Source of the DNA: JASHPR01 sp963815375
Lineage (GTDB): Bacteria; Actinomycetota; Actinomycetes; Streptosporangiales; Streptosporangiaceae
NCBI GenBank assembly: GCA_963815375.1
Contig: CAWFGX010000001.1
Coordinates: 1,054,001-1,118,000, forward strand
DNA length: 64,000 nt
Direction of reading: 5' to 3'
The notes beneath the pieces are model-generated. The model was not told the DNA's origin. It made no database searches and was given only the letters and a program-made list of their open reading frames with translations. Within the stretch, counting starts at the first letter, position 1; every line of letters begins with the position of its first letter. Shown piece by piece: positions 1 through 9,026 of the stretch. The position numbers and the translations under genes were made by a program.

Positions 1-593
1 CCCACGATCCATGCGGCGTCACGGTGCGCCCGCACCGGATTCCCGGCCAGGTCGGGCGGCGGGCCGCACGACGCGAGGTAGATCGCCTCTTCGAGCAGCG
101 GTTCGGTGCCAAGCGCGGGATCGGGCGGGGTGGGCACGTAGTCGTACTCGTGGACGAGAGCGACGTCGAGCGCCCCCGAACGCAGGGCGTCGGGGACCCC
201 GGCCGGGTCAAGCTCGGTCACCATCAGCTCCAGGCCAGGGTGGTCGCGGCCCAGGGCGACCAGGGCAGCCGGCAAGATGGTGCGGACTGCGGTGGGGAAC
301 GCGCCGATCCGCAGCGGGCCGGTCAGGCCAGCCCGGGCCTCTGCGAGCCCCGCTGCCGCGTGTTCGAGCAGGGCCAGTATGTCCTCGGTCTGCTGCGCCA
401 GGGTGGCGCCGGCCGGTGTGAGGCAGACACGGCGGCCACTGCGCTGCAGCAGCGGCACACCGGCGTCGCGTTCCAGCACAGCCAGTTGCTGAGAGACCGC
501 TGATGGTGTGTAGCTGAGGGCTTCGGCCACGGCGGAGATCGTGCCGCGGTGTGCCAGTTCGCGCAGCAGCCGCAGCCGGCGGACGTCAAGCAT
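1..593 (-). CDS. LysR-family transcriptional regulator (partial, C-terminus outside window)
   Basis: The minus strand encodes about 197 residues from the ATG at 593 to the window edge without a stop. The first ~60 residues (MLDVRRLRLLRELAHRGTIS, then a helix with YTPSAVSQQLAVLE) are a typical LysR winged HTH, and the following part reads as the periplasmic-binding-like effector domain (LRIGAFPTAV). It is divergent from a dihydrodipicolinate-synthase-like gene, the usual LysR arrangement in which the regulator controls its neighbour and itself from a shared intergenic region. The ligand is unknown. The rest of the effector domain lies outside the window. Confidence 0.9.
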   Translation of the reverse strand, partial: MLDVRRLRLLRELAHRGTISAVAEALSYTPSAVSQQLAVLERDAGVPLLQRSGRRVCLTPAGATLAQQTEDILALLEHAAAGLAEARAGLTGPLRIGAFPTAVRTILPAALVALGRDHPGLELMVTELDPAGVPDALRSGALDVALVHEYDYVPTPPDPALGTEPLLEEAIYLASCGPPPDLAGNPVRAHRDAAWIV

Positions 594-664
594 TAGCTCA
601 GCTTACAAATATCTGAATGAATCTGAAATAGACCTACATAGTCGGCTCATGCGAGCCTCGGCTC
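594..664. promoter_or_regulatory. Divergent promoter region, candidate LysR operator
   Basis: This 71-bp gap between the divergent LysR gene and the dapA-like gene is conspicuously AT-rich compared with its surroundings. It contains a short direct repeat, ATCTGAAT followed directly by GAATCTGAA. A LysR site normally has a T-N11-A core. The position fits such an operator, but the exact site is not resolved. No clear ribosome-binding site precedes the ATG at 665. Confidence 0.35.
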
Positions 665-1571
665 ATGGATGACCTCACGCTCGCAGGCCTGTACGTTCCG
701 CTTATCACCCCGTTCACCGCCGACGGCCAGCTCGCGGCCGACGCGCTGGAGGGCCTGGCACATGCCGTGCTCGACGAGGGCGCAGCAGGCGTCGTGGCCC
801 TGGGCACGACCGGTGAGCCCGGCCACGCTCACCGCCGAGGAGCGGCACACCGTCCTGGACGTCTGCGCGCGGGTGTGCCGGGAGCGCTCGGCGACGCTGA
901 TCGCTGGAGCAGGATCCAACGACACCCGCGCCTCAGCCGAGGCCCTGGCGCAGCTGACCGCGTGGCCCGAGATATCGGCGGCGCTCACCGTGGTGCCGTA
1001 TTACACCCGGCCGTCCGAGGAGGGCGTCGCCGCGCACTTCGCCAGCCTCGCCAGGCAGAGCCCGGTGCCGCTGATCATCTACAACATCCCGTACCGCACC
1101 GGCCAGTCCGTGGGATGGCGAACGCTGCGGCAGCTGGGCGGCCTGCCGGGCATAGCCGGCCTGAAGCAGGCCGTGGGCGGCATCGACGAGGACACCGTCA
1201 GGCTCATGGCTGACCTGCCGGAGCGGTTCGCTGTCCTGGGTGGCGAGGACATCGTCGTCTCTCCGCTCCTCGCGCTCGGCGCGGCGGGGGCCATCCTTGC
1301 TTCGGCACACCTGTGCACCGGCGCCTACGCCGATATGGTCGCTGCCTGGCGGTCGGGAGCAGTCGATGGCGGCCGCCTGCTCAGCCACCGCCTGACTCGG
1401 CTGTCCGCGGCGCTGTTCACTCGGCCGAACCCGGTCGTGATCAAGGCCGTGCTGCACGCGCAGGGCCGGATTCCCAGCCCGGCAGTCCGGCTGCCGCTGC
1501 TCGCGGCCGACCCGGACGCTGCAGCGGCCGCTCTGCGCGAGGTCAGCCAGGTGGCTGCCGTTGCGGCGTAA
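665..1571 (+). pseudogene. Dihydrodipicolinate synthase/N-acetylneuraminate lyase family protein, frameshifted
   Basis: The frame from the ATG at 665 gives a normal DapA-family N-terminus (LAGLYVPLITPF, then GTTGEP). Just after GTTGE it runs out of homology, and the family sequence resumes in another frame as ATLTAEERHTVLD. The family normally reads GTTGEPATLTAEER, so one extra base sits in the CCCGG run around 818-822. Downstream everything is present: the Schiff-base lysine context GLKQA and the PYYTRP and YNIPYRTG segments. Such aldolases cleave or form 2-keto acids by pyruvate condensation. LysR control and the lack of lysine genes suggest a catabolic aldolase rather than lysine synthesis. 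It is either a recent pseudogene or a sequencing error. The 3' end overlaps the convergent kinase gene by 29 bp. Confidence 0.8.
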
Positions 1572-2892
1572 TGGTCGCGGAGTTAGCGCTGGCCGTGGGG
1601 GTCGGGCCTGCGCTTGACGAGGCAGACGGTGAGGTTGTGGGTGAGGCTGTGGCGGACGGGGTCGGCGTTGGCGTCGGCGACGCGGACGGGCTGGGAGTAG
1701 GCGTGCTGGGCTGGGCCGATGGCGTCACATCAGGGGTGGCGGACGCGCCCTGGGTCGGGAGTTGGTCGCCTGCCGGGCCCTGACCGGGCTGGGTGGTCGA
1801 GTGGGAGCCATGGGGCAGACCGGCCGGCGGCGCCTGGGACCTCGCTCCGAGCATCCAGCCGGCCAACCCGGCCAGCGCGATCACGACGACAGCCAGGCCG
1901 CCGATCCAGGCCCGGGCGGGCACATGCGGGAGGTGCAGGCGCCGCCATGTCTGGGGCTGCAGCAGGTGAACGCCTCCAGCGCCCGGTCCGCCCACGCGCG
2001 GGAGATCCGGTTTGGTCGGGGCGACAGCCGGCAGCTGCCAAGCAGTATCGCTCTCCCCCGCCTGGACGCCCTTCAGCCACTCGGCCCGCTCGGCAACATC
2101 CTGAGCGGACAACGGCCTGGACCGCGGGTCCTTGCTTGTGAGCTCGGCGACCAGTGCGGCTACCTGAGCCGGCACCGACGGCGGCAGCGGCGGCATCTCC
2201 CGATCCATGTGGGCAATCGCCACTGCCAGGGCGTCGCCCTCGAAGGGCGGCCGCCCGGTGAGGCACTGGTACGCGACAACGCCAAGCGAGTACAGGTCCG
2301 ACGCCTGGGTGGCGCCAGCGCCAGCTGACCGCTCGGGCGCCATGTATCCCGGCGTCCCCGGCAGCTGCCCAGTCCGGGTGACCGGCGTCGCGGCCTCAGC
2401 ACGGGCAATGCCAAAGTCGCTGACCTTGACAAGACCGTCCTGCCGGACCAGCAGGTTCCCTGGCTTGACGTCGCGGTGGATCATGCCGGCGCGGTGCGCG
2501 GCGGCCAGCCCCCTGGCGGCCTGGGCGACGATGTCCATAGTGCGCGCGGCGTCCAGAGGTCCGTCGTGCAGCAGCCCGGCCAGAGACGGCCCGTCGACGT
2601 ATTCCATCACCAGGTAGGCGGGATCCGGCGGCACGGCGTCGTTAAAGTCGAACACCTGGGCGATGTTGGGGTGCGACAGCAGCCCCGCCATGCGCGCTTC
2701 AGCGCGGAACCTCACGACCAGGTCCCTGTCATCGGCATGCTCAGGCCGCAGCAGCTTAACGGCGACCTTCCGGTTCAGCACAAGATCGGTTCCCCGCCAG
2801 ACCTCGCCCATCCCGCCGACCGCGATGTGCTCGTCAAGCCGGTACCGGTTCTGCAGGACGCTGCCGGGCTCGGCCGGCATCCCCGCCGTCAC
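1543..2892 (-). CDS. Receptor-type serine/threonine protein kinase (PknB-like)
   Basis: The 449-aa protein has a full Hanks-type kinase domain at residues ~15-275. It shows the glycine loop IAVGGMGEV, VAVK with catalytic Lys46, HRDVKPGN at 139-146, DFG at 159-161 and APE at 185-187. One transmembrane helix follows at ~329-350. The last ~100 residues are a Ser/Thr/Pro-rich extracytoplasmic tail with no PASTA repeats or other recognisable sensor fold. It would phosphorylate Ser/Thr on cytoplasmic targets in response to an envelope signal. Its start overlaps the stop of the upstream SDR gene by 4 bp, so the two are probably cotranscribed. Substrates cannot be read from the sequence. Confidence 0.92.
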   Translation of the reverse strand: MTAGMPAEPGSVLQNRYRLDEHIAVGGMGEVWRGTDLVLNRKVAVKLLRPEHADDRDLVVRFRAEARMAGLLSHPNIAQVFDFNDAVPPDPAYLVMEYVDGPSLAGLLHDGPLDAARTMDIVAQAARGLAAAHRAGMIHRDVKPGNLLVRQDGLVKVSDFGIARAEAATPVTRTGQLPGTPGYMAPERSAGAGATQASDLYSLGVVAYQCLTGRPPFEGDALAVAIAHMDREMPPLPPSVPAQVAALVAELTSKDPRSRPLSAQDVAERAEWLKGVQAGESDTAWQLPAVAPTKPDLPRVGGPGAGGVHLLQPQTWRRLHLPHVPARAWIGGLAVVVIALAGLAGWMLGARSQAPPAGLPHGSHSTTQPGQGPAGDQLPTQGASATPDVTPSAQPSTPTPSPSASPTPTPTPSATASPTTSPSASSSAGPTPTASANSATITPQRQPPG

Positions 2893-3680
2893 CGGCCCGC
2901 TGCCAAAGTAGAACGCGACAGCTCCTCGCCGCTCAGTTCAGCGCACGCTGCGAGCAGCCCCTCCTGGAGCCCCGTGTCGTACGCGGCCGGATTGGCGCGC
3001 AGTTCCTGGCGGCGCTTGAGGTAACGGCCGCTGACCGCCGCGCCCGGATCGTCGCTGGTGGTCAGCCACACCTGGGTATCAGCCCCCTCGGGAAGTTCGT
3101 CGGTGGCCCCCGGGCCGCCGAGCTTCGTCTTGATCCACCCCGGATCGACGGCGTTGATCCGGGCCCGCTGCCAGCGCCGCGCGAGGGCGAAGGCCAGCAT
3201 CACGTCGTAGAGCTTGGAGTCGCAGTACGCCTGCACGCCGTCCCATGGCCGCCGTTCGTACTGCAGATCGTCCAGCCGGGCCCGGCCCGCTGCTTCCAGC
3301 CCCGACGTGAGGTACACCATCCGCGACGGTACCGGCATCACCGCCGTCAGCACGTAGGGCGCGAGCACGTTCACGGCGAAGATGTAGTTCAGCCCGTCAG
3401 CGGTGACCTGGCGAGCGGTGCGGCCGCCCACGCCCGCGTTGTGGATGATCGCGTCGTACGGCCCCTGGTCGGCCGCGCTCTCGCCAGCAGACCGCGCTCC
3501 GGCGATCGTGGACAGCTCCCCGACGGCCACCCCGGCCGCCTCTGGTACGCCGGCCGCTGCTTCCTGCGCACGGCCAGCGCTGCGCGCGTGCAGCACCACG
3601 CGGTGCCCGGCGGCGACCAGCTGCCTGGCCGTCTCAAGCCCGATTCCGTCCGACGACCCAGTAACGAAGACACTCCCCAC
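2889..3680 (-). CDS. SDR-family oxidoreductase
   Basis: The 263-aa protein is a short-chain dehydrogenase. It has the N-terminal dinucleotide motif TGSSDGIG, a variant HNAGVGG in place of NNAG, a serine in YLTSG, and the catalytic pair in YCDSK. The start is the GTG at 3680. The cofactor is NAD(P)(H); the substrate is not predictable. It is the first gene of a probable two-gene transcript with the kinase, joined by a 4-bp start/stop overlap. It is divergent from the gene at 3764 across an 83-bp gap that must carry both promoters. Confidence 0.88.
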   Translation of the reverse strand: MGSVFVTGSSDGIGLETARQLVAAGHRVVLHARSAGRAQEAAAGVPEAAGVAVGELSTIAGARSAGESAADQGPYDAIIHNAGVGGRTARQVTADGLNYIFAVNVLAPYVLTAVMPVPSRMVYLTSGLEAAGRARLDDLQYERRPWDGVQAYCDSKLYDVMLAFALARRWQRARINAVDPGWIKTKLGGPGATDELPEGADTQVWLTTSDDPGAAVSGRYLKRRQELRANPAAYDTGLQEGLLAACAELSGEELSRSTLAAGR

Positions 3681-3763
3681 ACGGGAACGCTACCCGCCAG
3701 GCCGGATTCAATGAGCCTGCGGCGTGGCCGATAGCGAAACCAGGTGACGGCTAGAGTCGCGTC

Positions 3764-4987
3764 GTGGTTGGCGCCGAGGTTGAAGACTGGTACGAACTGC
3801 TGACGGAACGGACTGGCGACATCCAGCGATTCCGGGAGACATCGGCGCGGCTGGCCACGCTGGATGAGCCAGGGATCCTGTCCGGCGTCGCGTCGCGGAT
3901 GATCAATGAGTATGCGCGATTCGACTGGTGCATCGGGCCGATCTGCGACCGGCTTCCGGCAGCGAACCTATGGCAGCTGGCCGGGGAGGCGGCCCGCGCC
4001 CGGGGCGACGGCGACAATGAGGCCGCTGATGACGTCATCGCCTATGTCTCCGTACACCAGCCTGAGGCGCTGACCGCGCACCTGCGGTCTCTGTGGGACA
4101 TCAGGCCGAACCGGCGCTCCTACTATGCGAGCTGGCCGTGGCGGGCCGCGGACGACGGTGAGGTCTCCCGGCTGCTCGAGGTGGCCGACGATAATAGCGG
4201 GCCGGACGCGAGCTTCGCGGTCCGGTGCATACTGCAGACCCGCCGCCCGGATGTCCTGGACCGGCTGCCTGTAGACGATGACCACCTGGCCATGGTCGGC
4301 TTCGGGCGGGACAGTGATGGGGCGATCCGGCGGCTGCATGCCACGGCCGTGTGGCACCTCGCATTCCCTCAGGGAGTCTTGGACGATTGGGCGGCCCGGC
4401 ACCCCCTGCGCTGCCGCCAGTCGAGCTGGCCGGTGAATGACGGATCGGGCCAACAGCACATCACCAGCGGCTTCCTCGACCGGGCGTGTCCGAAATGCAG
4501 CCAGCGGCTGCACCGGTTGCTGCGGCTGGACCCGGTGCCAGCCAACATCGGCATCACGTCGCGCAGCCGGGTTGAGTTCGCCTGGTGCCCGCTTTGCGAC
4601 ACGTTCACCGATACCGCGTACGCCCGGCACTCCCCGGACGGGGCACCTGAGCCGATCACAGTCAGCCGCAGCACCGACGGTGACCCCGAGCTGGACTCCT
4701 TCGAGGACTGGTTCGTTCCGGAAACCCCAGTCGAGCTCGTTCGGCTCGATCAGCGCTGGCTGCATCAGGACTGGGCGCTGTCAAATGCGCGGGAGAACCT
4801 GCATCGCGTGGGCGGCGAGCCAACCTGGATCCAGAACGCCGACTACCCGATCTGCCCCGGCTGCACGCAGACGATGAGTGCAGTCGGCCAGATCGCCGTC
4901 GCGGACCAGTGGAACGCCGAGGGCATCTGCTACCTCCTGGGGTGCGACCCGTGCGCCATCAGCGCCGCCGTCTACCAGCAGACCTGA
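3764..4987 (+). CDS. Hypothetical protein with DUF1963/YwqG-like C-terminal segment
   Basis: This is a 407-aa, apparently cytoplasmic protein starting at GTG 3764. The last ~65 residues (HRVGGEPTWIQ, then CPGC, then a C-x2-C near the end) resemble the closing part of the DUF1963/YwqG family. The middle holds two more CPxC pairs (CPKC near residue 245, CPLC near 275) that could bind zinc. The N-terminal ~220 residues are helical with no recognised domain. No enzymatic function can be assigned. The 3' end runs 29 bp into the truncated convergent TetR remnant, suggesting the gene end has been stable while its neighbour decayed. Confidence 0.75.
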   Translation: MVGAEVEDWYELLTERTGDIQRFRETSARLATLDEPGILSGVASRMINEYARFDWCIGPICDRLPAANLWQLAGEAARARGDGDNEAADDVIAYVSVHQPEALTAHLRSLWDIRPNRRSYYASWPWRAADDGEVSRLLEVADDNSGPDASFAVRCILQTRRPDVLDRLPVDDDHLAMVGFGRDSDGAIRRLHATAVWHLAFPQGVLDDWAARHPLRCRQSSWPVNDGSGQQHITSGFLDRACPKCSQRLHRLLRLDPVPANIGITSRSRVEFAWCPLCDTFTDTAYARHSPDGAPEPITVSRSTDGDPELDSFEDWFVPETPVELVRLDQRWLHQDWALSNARENLHRVGGEPTWIQNADYPICPGCTQTMSAVGQIAVADQWNAEGICYLLGCDPCAISAAVYQQT

Positions 4988-5333
4988 GCCCGCGGGCTCG
5001 CTGCGCCCGGGCGATGAGGGACTCGACGCCGTCCAGGATCACCTCGATGCCGAGCAGGAACTCTTTCCGCTCCGTCTCGGCGGGCGATGCGTCGTCGGCG
5101 GTGTCGGCGGACCAGGCCAGCCGGTACAGCCGCGGGTAGTGTTCTTCGTCGACGAGCTGGCGCAGCAGCGCCTCGAAGCTCGTAGCCCCAACCGGGGCGG
5201 TCGCGGCTGGCTGTGGCTCTCTTGCCTGCTGGAGCGCGCGGGCCGCATCGTGGGCCATCCGCGCCTCGCTCAGTGAGTAGGAGCTGAGCAGGCCGATTAC
5301 CCGTATCTTGTCCTCGTCAGCTGACCTCGCCAT
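4959..5333 (-). pseudogene. TetR-family regulator remnant lacking the DNA-binding domain
   Basis: About 120 residues remain, ending in EFLLGIEVILDGVESLIA. They match the ligand-binding/dimerisation half of actinobacterial TetR regulators found beside drug-exporter ABC genes. The N-terminal HTH is gone. Upstream of about 5318 the frame runs antisense into the ABC ATPase sequence and loses TetR homology. An ATG at 5333 leaves the fragment formally open, but without an HTH it cannot act as a repressor. A deletion that removed the HTH, the divergent promoter region and the 5' half of the ABC gene explains the junction. Confidence 0.75.
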
Positions 5334-5661
5334 CAGCATGATCACCCGGCCGTGGCTGCTGTTCCTCGATGAGCCGTCAACCGGACTCGACCCGCGCAGT
5401 CGCGAGCGGCTGTGGGGCGCGGTGCGCGGACTGGCCAGTGAGGGCGTCACGATCCTGCTCACGACCCAGTACCTCGAGGAGGCCGACCAGCTCGCCGACC
5501 GGATCGGCGTGCTGGACCACGGCGGTGTCATCGCCAGCGGCACCCCTGACGAGCTGAAGTCGAGCGTCGGCACTGAGGCGGGTCAGGCCGACGAGCGCAT
5601 GCCAGGCAGCGCTGCAGGCGGCCTGCTGGTTCAGTCATCAGAAATGGAGACAGCCCGATGA
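5308..5661 (+). pseudogene. DrrA-type ABC exporter ATPase remnant (N-terminal half deleted)
   Basis: The ~118-residue fragment begins at DLAISMI, just before the Walker B block LLFLDEPSTGLDP. It continues through the switch region (TTQYLEEADQLAD) and the usual C-terminal tail. Walker A, the Q-loop and the signature motif are absent, so it cannot bind ATP as a normal nucleotide-binding domain. The TTG at 5308 is only a chance start. The stop overlaps the ATG of the permease remnant in the ATGA fashion typical of intact drrAB pairs, showing that this end of the operon is ancestral. Confidence 0.8.
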
Positions 5662-6171
5662 GCTTGACGTCGCACTGGACTCGCGCGTGATGATCGCGCG
5701 GTGCGTCCGGCGCTCGCTGCGCGATCCTGAGTCATTTTTCACCGCGCTGATGCTGCCGGTCGTGCTCATGCTGCTGTTCGTCTACGTCTTCGGCGGGGCC
5801 CCGCGCCGCGGTGGCGGATACGTCGACTATGTCGTCCCCGGACTGATCGTGCTGTGCGCCGGGTTCGGCGCGGGAACCACAGCGGTCGCTGTCGCTACTG
5901 ACATGGCCAACGGGATCGTGGACCGTTTCCGGTCCATGCCGATCCGCGGCTCCTCGGTTCTGGTTGGCCACGTTATCGCCAGCCTGGCCCGCAACCTGCT
6001 CGCGACTGCGCTGGTCTCATCGAGACCATGCGCGCGCTGTGGACCGGGCACACCTCCACTGGCGCCTCCCCCGGCCACGAGGCACTCCTCGCGATCGCTT
6101 ACTGCGCGGTCATCCTGGCTGTGTCATGCGCGGCAGCCTCCTGGCTGTTCCGCCACCGCACCGCAGCGTGA
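5658..6171 (+). pseudogene. DrrB-type ABC-2 permease remnant (frameshift plus internal deletion)
   Basis: The ancestral start is probably the ATG at 5658 (MSLTSHWTRA), but that frame hits TGA at 5690. The permease continues in a different frame from GTG 5687 (MIARCVRRSLRDPESFF, then membrane segments, then FRSMPIRGSSVL). One missing G near 5687 would explain this. The frame fails again near 6015 after ARNLLATALV. The normal C-terminus (LIETMRALWTGH, then a last helix ending LFRHRTAA) appears in a third frame, stopping at 6171. Roughly three middle helices are missing, which points to an internal deletion. With the neighbouring lesions this marks a dead multidrug-type exporter. Confidence 0.78.
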
Positions 6172-6274
6172 ACGGGGGAGCTGACACGCTTGGCAACCAT
6201 TGACACTGGTGGGGCCGGGGTTTACGGTCCGTTTTGGCCCGTCTGCTGACATTGCCGTCGCGGAGGTGAGCGGG

Positions 6275-8983
6275 GTGGGATTCCGGCTTGCATTAGGACG
6301 TCGCCGTCCGGCCAGGCGGCTGATCGCTATCGGCGCCGCCGTGCTGGCCGCTCTCGCTGTGGCCATTCCCGCGGTTCCTGCCATGGCAGCCTCGAGCGCC
6401 AGGCCGGAACTGCCCGCCGGCGGCCAGCGGGTGGGCAGCGGCGCGCTCGGCGCGGTGATCACCCGGGATTCCTACGGCGTGCCGAGCATCTACGCGGCCT
6501 CGATGTCCGGAATGTGGTTCGGCGACGGGTGGGCCCAGGCGGAAGACCGCATGGTGCAGCTCGAGCTGACCCGCCGGACCGTGGAAGGCACTCTGTCGGC
6601 AATATTCGGCCCCGGCGAGCTGTCTCAGGATGAGGATGTCCGCACGTTCTTCTACACGCCAGCCGAGCTGCAGGCTCAGTACAACAGCCTGCCAGCGGCA
6701 ACACGCGACGCGCTGAACGCGTTCGCGGCGGGGGTCAACAGCTACGAGTCATCGGCCTATGCCACCTCTGCCAGCGAGGCGGCCAAGGTGCCGTATGAGT
6801 TCTTCGTGCTGGGCAAGCTGCTGGGCCTGAGCGGACCGTACCGGCCGGCGCCGTGGACCGGTCTCGACACTGTCGCCGTCGGCAACTACCTGGCCCGGGA
6901 ATTCGGCGGCGGTGGCGGCAGTGAGCTGCAGAACCTGAGTTTCCTCGACTACCTCAAGTCCGAGATGGCCAAGAAATCTGACCCGAACGCGGCCTCGGAC
7001 GTTGTCGCGATCTTCAATGACGCCCGGTGGATCAATGACCCGACGGCCCCCACGACAGTGCCCGGCGGCCCGTCATGGGGGTCGGCTTCAGCACCCGTAG
7101 CGTCCGCGCCTCTGGCGATGCGGCCACGCCGGCCATGCGGCCACGCGGCCACGCCTGCCGCGACCGCCAGCACGCTGACGGCGCTGGACCGGGCGGGCGA
7201 TCCCGCTATCCAGCAGGCATCGGCGACGCTAACCTCCGACCGCCAGTCGATCCTGAATACCGGAATCTCGCTGGACGTTCTGGCGCACGGCGGGTCCGAC
7301 GCCTTCGCCGTGGCGCCGTGGCGGTCAGCCGACCGCCATACGCTGCTGTGGGGAGGGCCGCAGGAGGGAATCGGAAACCCGAGCGTTGACTGGGAGGCGT
7401 ACCTGCACGCCCCCGGATACGACGCCGGCGGCATGACGATCACCGGTGAGCCGTTCATCCTCATCGGCCGCAACGGAAGTGTCGCCTGGACCTCGACCAG
7501 CGAGGAGACCGTCGACCAGCGCATCTACATGGAGCAGGTGAACTTCTCCGCCAGCCCGCCGACGTACGAGTTCGACGGCAAGCAAGTCCCGATGACCGCG
7601 ATCACCGAGCAGATCCCGGTGGCCGGCGAGGCGCCGGTGAGCTTCATCGTGTACCGCACGATCGACGGCCCGGTGTTCTCGACAGATCCGGCGGCCGGCG
7701 TAGCGTTCTCGCTCAGGTTTGCCTCATGGATGCACGAGACAGGCTCGCTAGTGGGATTCTCGCAGCTCGGCAGCGACACCGACCTGCGGCAGTTCGAGCA
7801 CTCGATGAGCCTGGTCACGACGCTGCACAACTTCCTGTACGCCGACAACCGCGGCAACATCGCCTACTTCGGTGACGGGCTGGTCCCGGTCGAGCCGTCG
7901 TTCGCCTCGGTAGACCCGCGGCTGCCCGCGCTCGGCAACGGGACGCAGCAGTGGCTGGGCTTCGTCCCGTTCTCGCAGATGCCCCATAGCATCAACCCGG
8001 CGCAGGGCTACCTGGACAACTGGAACACCAAGCCCTCGCAGCAGGCGTTCTATCAGCAGAACGAAGGCAACGAGTACTGGGGCACGATCTTCCGTTCGAC
8101 CCTCATCAGCCAGCTGCTGCAGCGCAGCACCCGCATCACGGTCGCCTATCTGGAGCAGATCGAGCACGCGATCGGGACGATCGACGACGTCGACGACACC
8201 CGGCCAGCTGCGCCCTACTTCATTCCGTATGTCGTGCGCGCCTACCAGGCCCTGGCCGCTGCGCGCAGCCCGCTGACGAACCCGGCGACGCACCCGGACC
8301 TCGCCCCGGCCGTCGCCGCGCTCGCCCACTGGGACGGTGTCACGACGCTCGGCAGCCCGGCGATGTCCATCTTCATGAACTTCCTGGAGGCCTTCGAGCG
8401 GAACGTCTTCGAAGGCGGGACGTTCCCAGGTGAGCAGTACACCGGGACGGTCAACTTCAGCGACGCCAGCCTGGGACTGGGCACGTTCGGCGGGCTCGGC
8501 GGCATGGGAACCTACAACCTGCTGTACCACATCCTGGCCGGGACCCGCGGCATCGTGCCCTGCGGGACACTCTGCTACCAGAGCGGCTACCTCGGCGGGA
8601 ACGAGGACCAGCTGCTTGTGGAGAGCCTCAGCGACGCGATAACGATTCTGTCGGGCACCGGCACGCAGCTCGGCCAGAACGTCCCGGGCTTCGGCACCGC
8701 CGACATCACCAAGTGGGGCTACGAGCCAGCCGGGAACGTGAACTGGACCAGCCTGCTCGACCCGCTCGCCGTGGGCGTGGCCACGACCTGCGGGGTCAGC
8801 GCGGCCCAGAACCGCAGCACGTTCATGATGGCGGCGGACGTCGGCTCGGTCGTGACCGGCCAGGACCTGCTGCCTCCCGGCGAGAGCGGCTTCATCTCGG
8901 CCGCTGGCGTGCCCAGCCCGCACATGTGTGACCAGGTGAGCCTCTTTAACGACTTCACGTACAAGCCGATACCGCGGGCCTGA
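6275..8983 (+). CDS. Secreted penicillin acylase family Ntn hydrolase
   Basis: I place the start at GTG 6275, because GGAGG lies 8 nt upstream and translation then begins directly with a signal peptide (basic RRRPARR, hydrophobic core, AMA/ASS cleavage site). This gives a 902-aa precursor. The ordered features are those of penicillin acylases: an alpha-chain with GVPSIYA and DGWAQAEDRM, a spacer, then HGGSDAFAVAP. Ser341 there would become the catalytic N-terminal nucleophile after autocatalytic cleavage. GYLDNWNTKPS near the middle of the beta-chain supplies the oxyanion Asn. The family hydrolyses amides such as beta-lactam side chains or acyl-homoserine lactones; which one applies here is not predictable. 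It follows the ABC-exporter scar and is convergent with an oxidoreductase. Confidence 0.9.
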   Translation: MGFRLALGRRRPARRLIAIGAAVLAALAVAIPAVPAMAASSARPELPAGGQRVGSGALGAVITRDSYGVPSIYAASMSGMWFGDGWAQAEDRMVQLELTRRTVEGTLSAIFGPGELSQDEDVRTFFYTPAELQAQYNSLPAATRDALNAFAAGVNSYESSAYATSASEAAKVPYEFFVLGKLLGLSGPYRPAPWTGLDTVAVGNYLAREFGGGGGSELQNLSFLDYLKSEMAKKSDPNAASDVVAIFNDARWINDPTAPTTVPGGPSWGSASAPVASAPLAMRPRRPCGHAATPAATASTLTALDRAGDPAIQQASATLTSDRQSILNTGISLDVLAHGGSDAFAVAPWRSADRHTLLWGGPQEGIGNPSVDWEAYLHAPGYDAGGMTITGEPFILIGRNGSVAWTSTSEETVDQRIYMEQVNFSASPPTYEFDGKQVPMTAITEQIPVAGEAPVSFIVYRTIDGPVFSTDPAAGVAFSLRFASWMHETGSLVGFSQLGSDTDLRQFEHSMSLVTTLHNFLYADNRGNIAYFGDGLVPVEPSFASVDPRLPALGNGTQQWLGFVPFSQMPHSINPAQGYLDNWNTKPSQQAFYQQNEGNEYWGTIFRSTLISQLLQRSTRITVAYLEQIEHAIGTIDDVDDTRPAAPYFIPYVVRAYQALAAARSPLTNPATHPDLAPAVAALAHWDGVTTLGSPAMSIFMNFLEAFERNVFEGGTFPGEQYTGTVNFSDASLGLGTFGGLGGMGTYNLLYHILAGTRGIVPCGTLCYQSGYLGGNEDQLLVESLSDAITILSGTGTQLGQNVPGFGTADITKWGYEPAGNVNWTSLLDPLAVGVATTCGVSAAQNRSTFMMAADVGSVVTGQDLLPPGESGFISAAGVPSPHMCDQVSLFNDFTYKPIPRA

Positions 8984-8988
8984 CCCGA

Positions 8989-9026
8989 CGCTGGCGCTGC
9001 CAGCGACAGCGGCTTCGCTAGAAGCC
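8989..9026. terminator. Two small hairpins between convergent genes
   Basis: CGCTGGC-GCT-GCCAGCG (8989-9005) and GGCTTC-GCTA-GAAGCC (9011-9026) form back-to-back stems of 7 and 6 bp in the gap between the convergent acylase and LLM genes. The second overlaps the LLM stop codon. There is no T-tract, as is common for actinobacterial terminators. The hairpins could end transcription from either side. Confidence 0.45.

Noticed and set aside
665..1571. Programmed frameshift in the aldolase gene
   Set aside because: No slippery heptamer or downstream stimulatory structure is visible, and the family does not use recoding; a plain indel is simpler.
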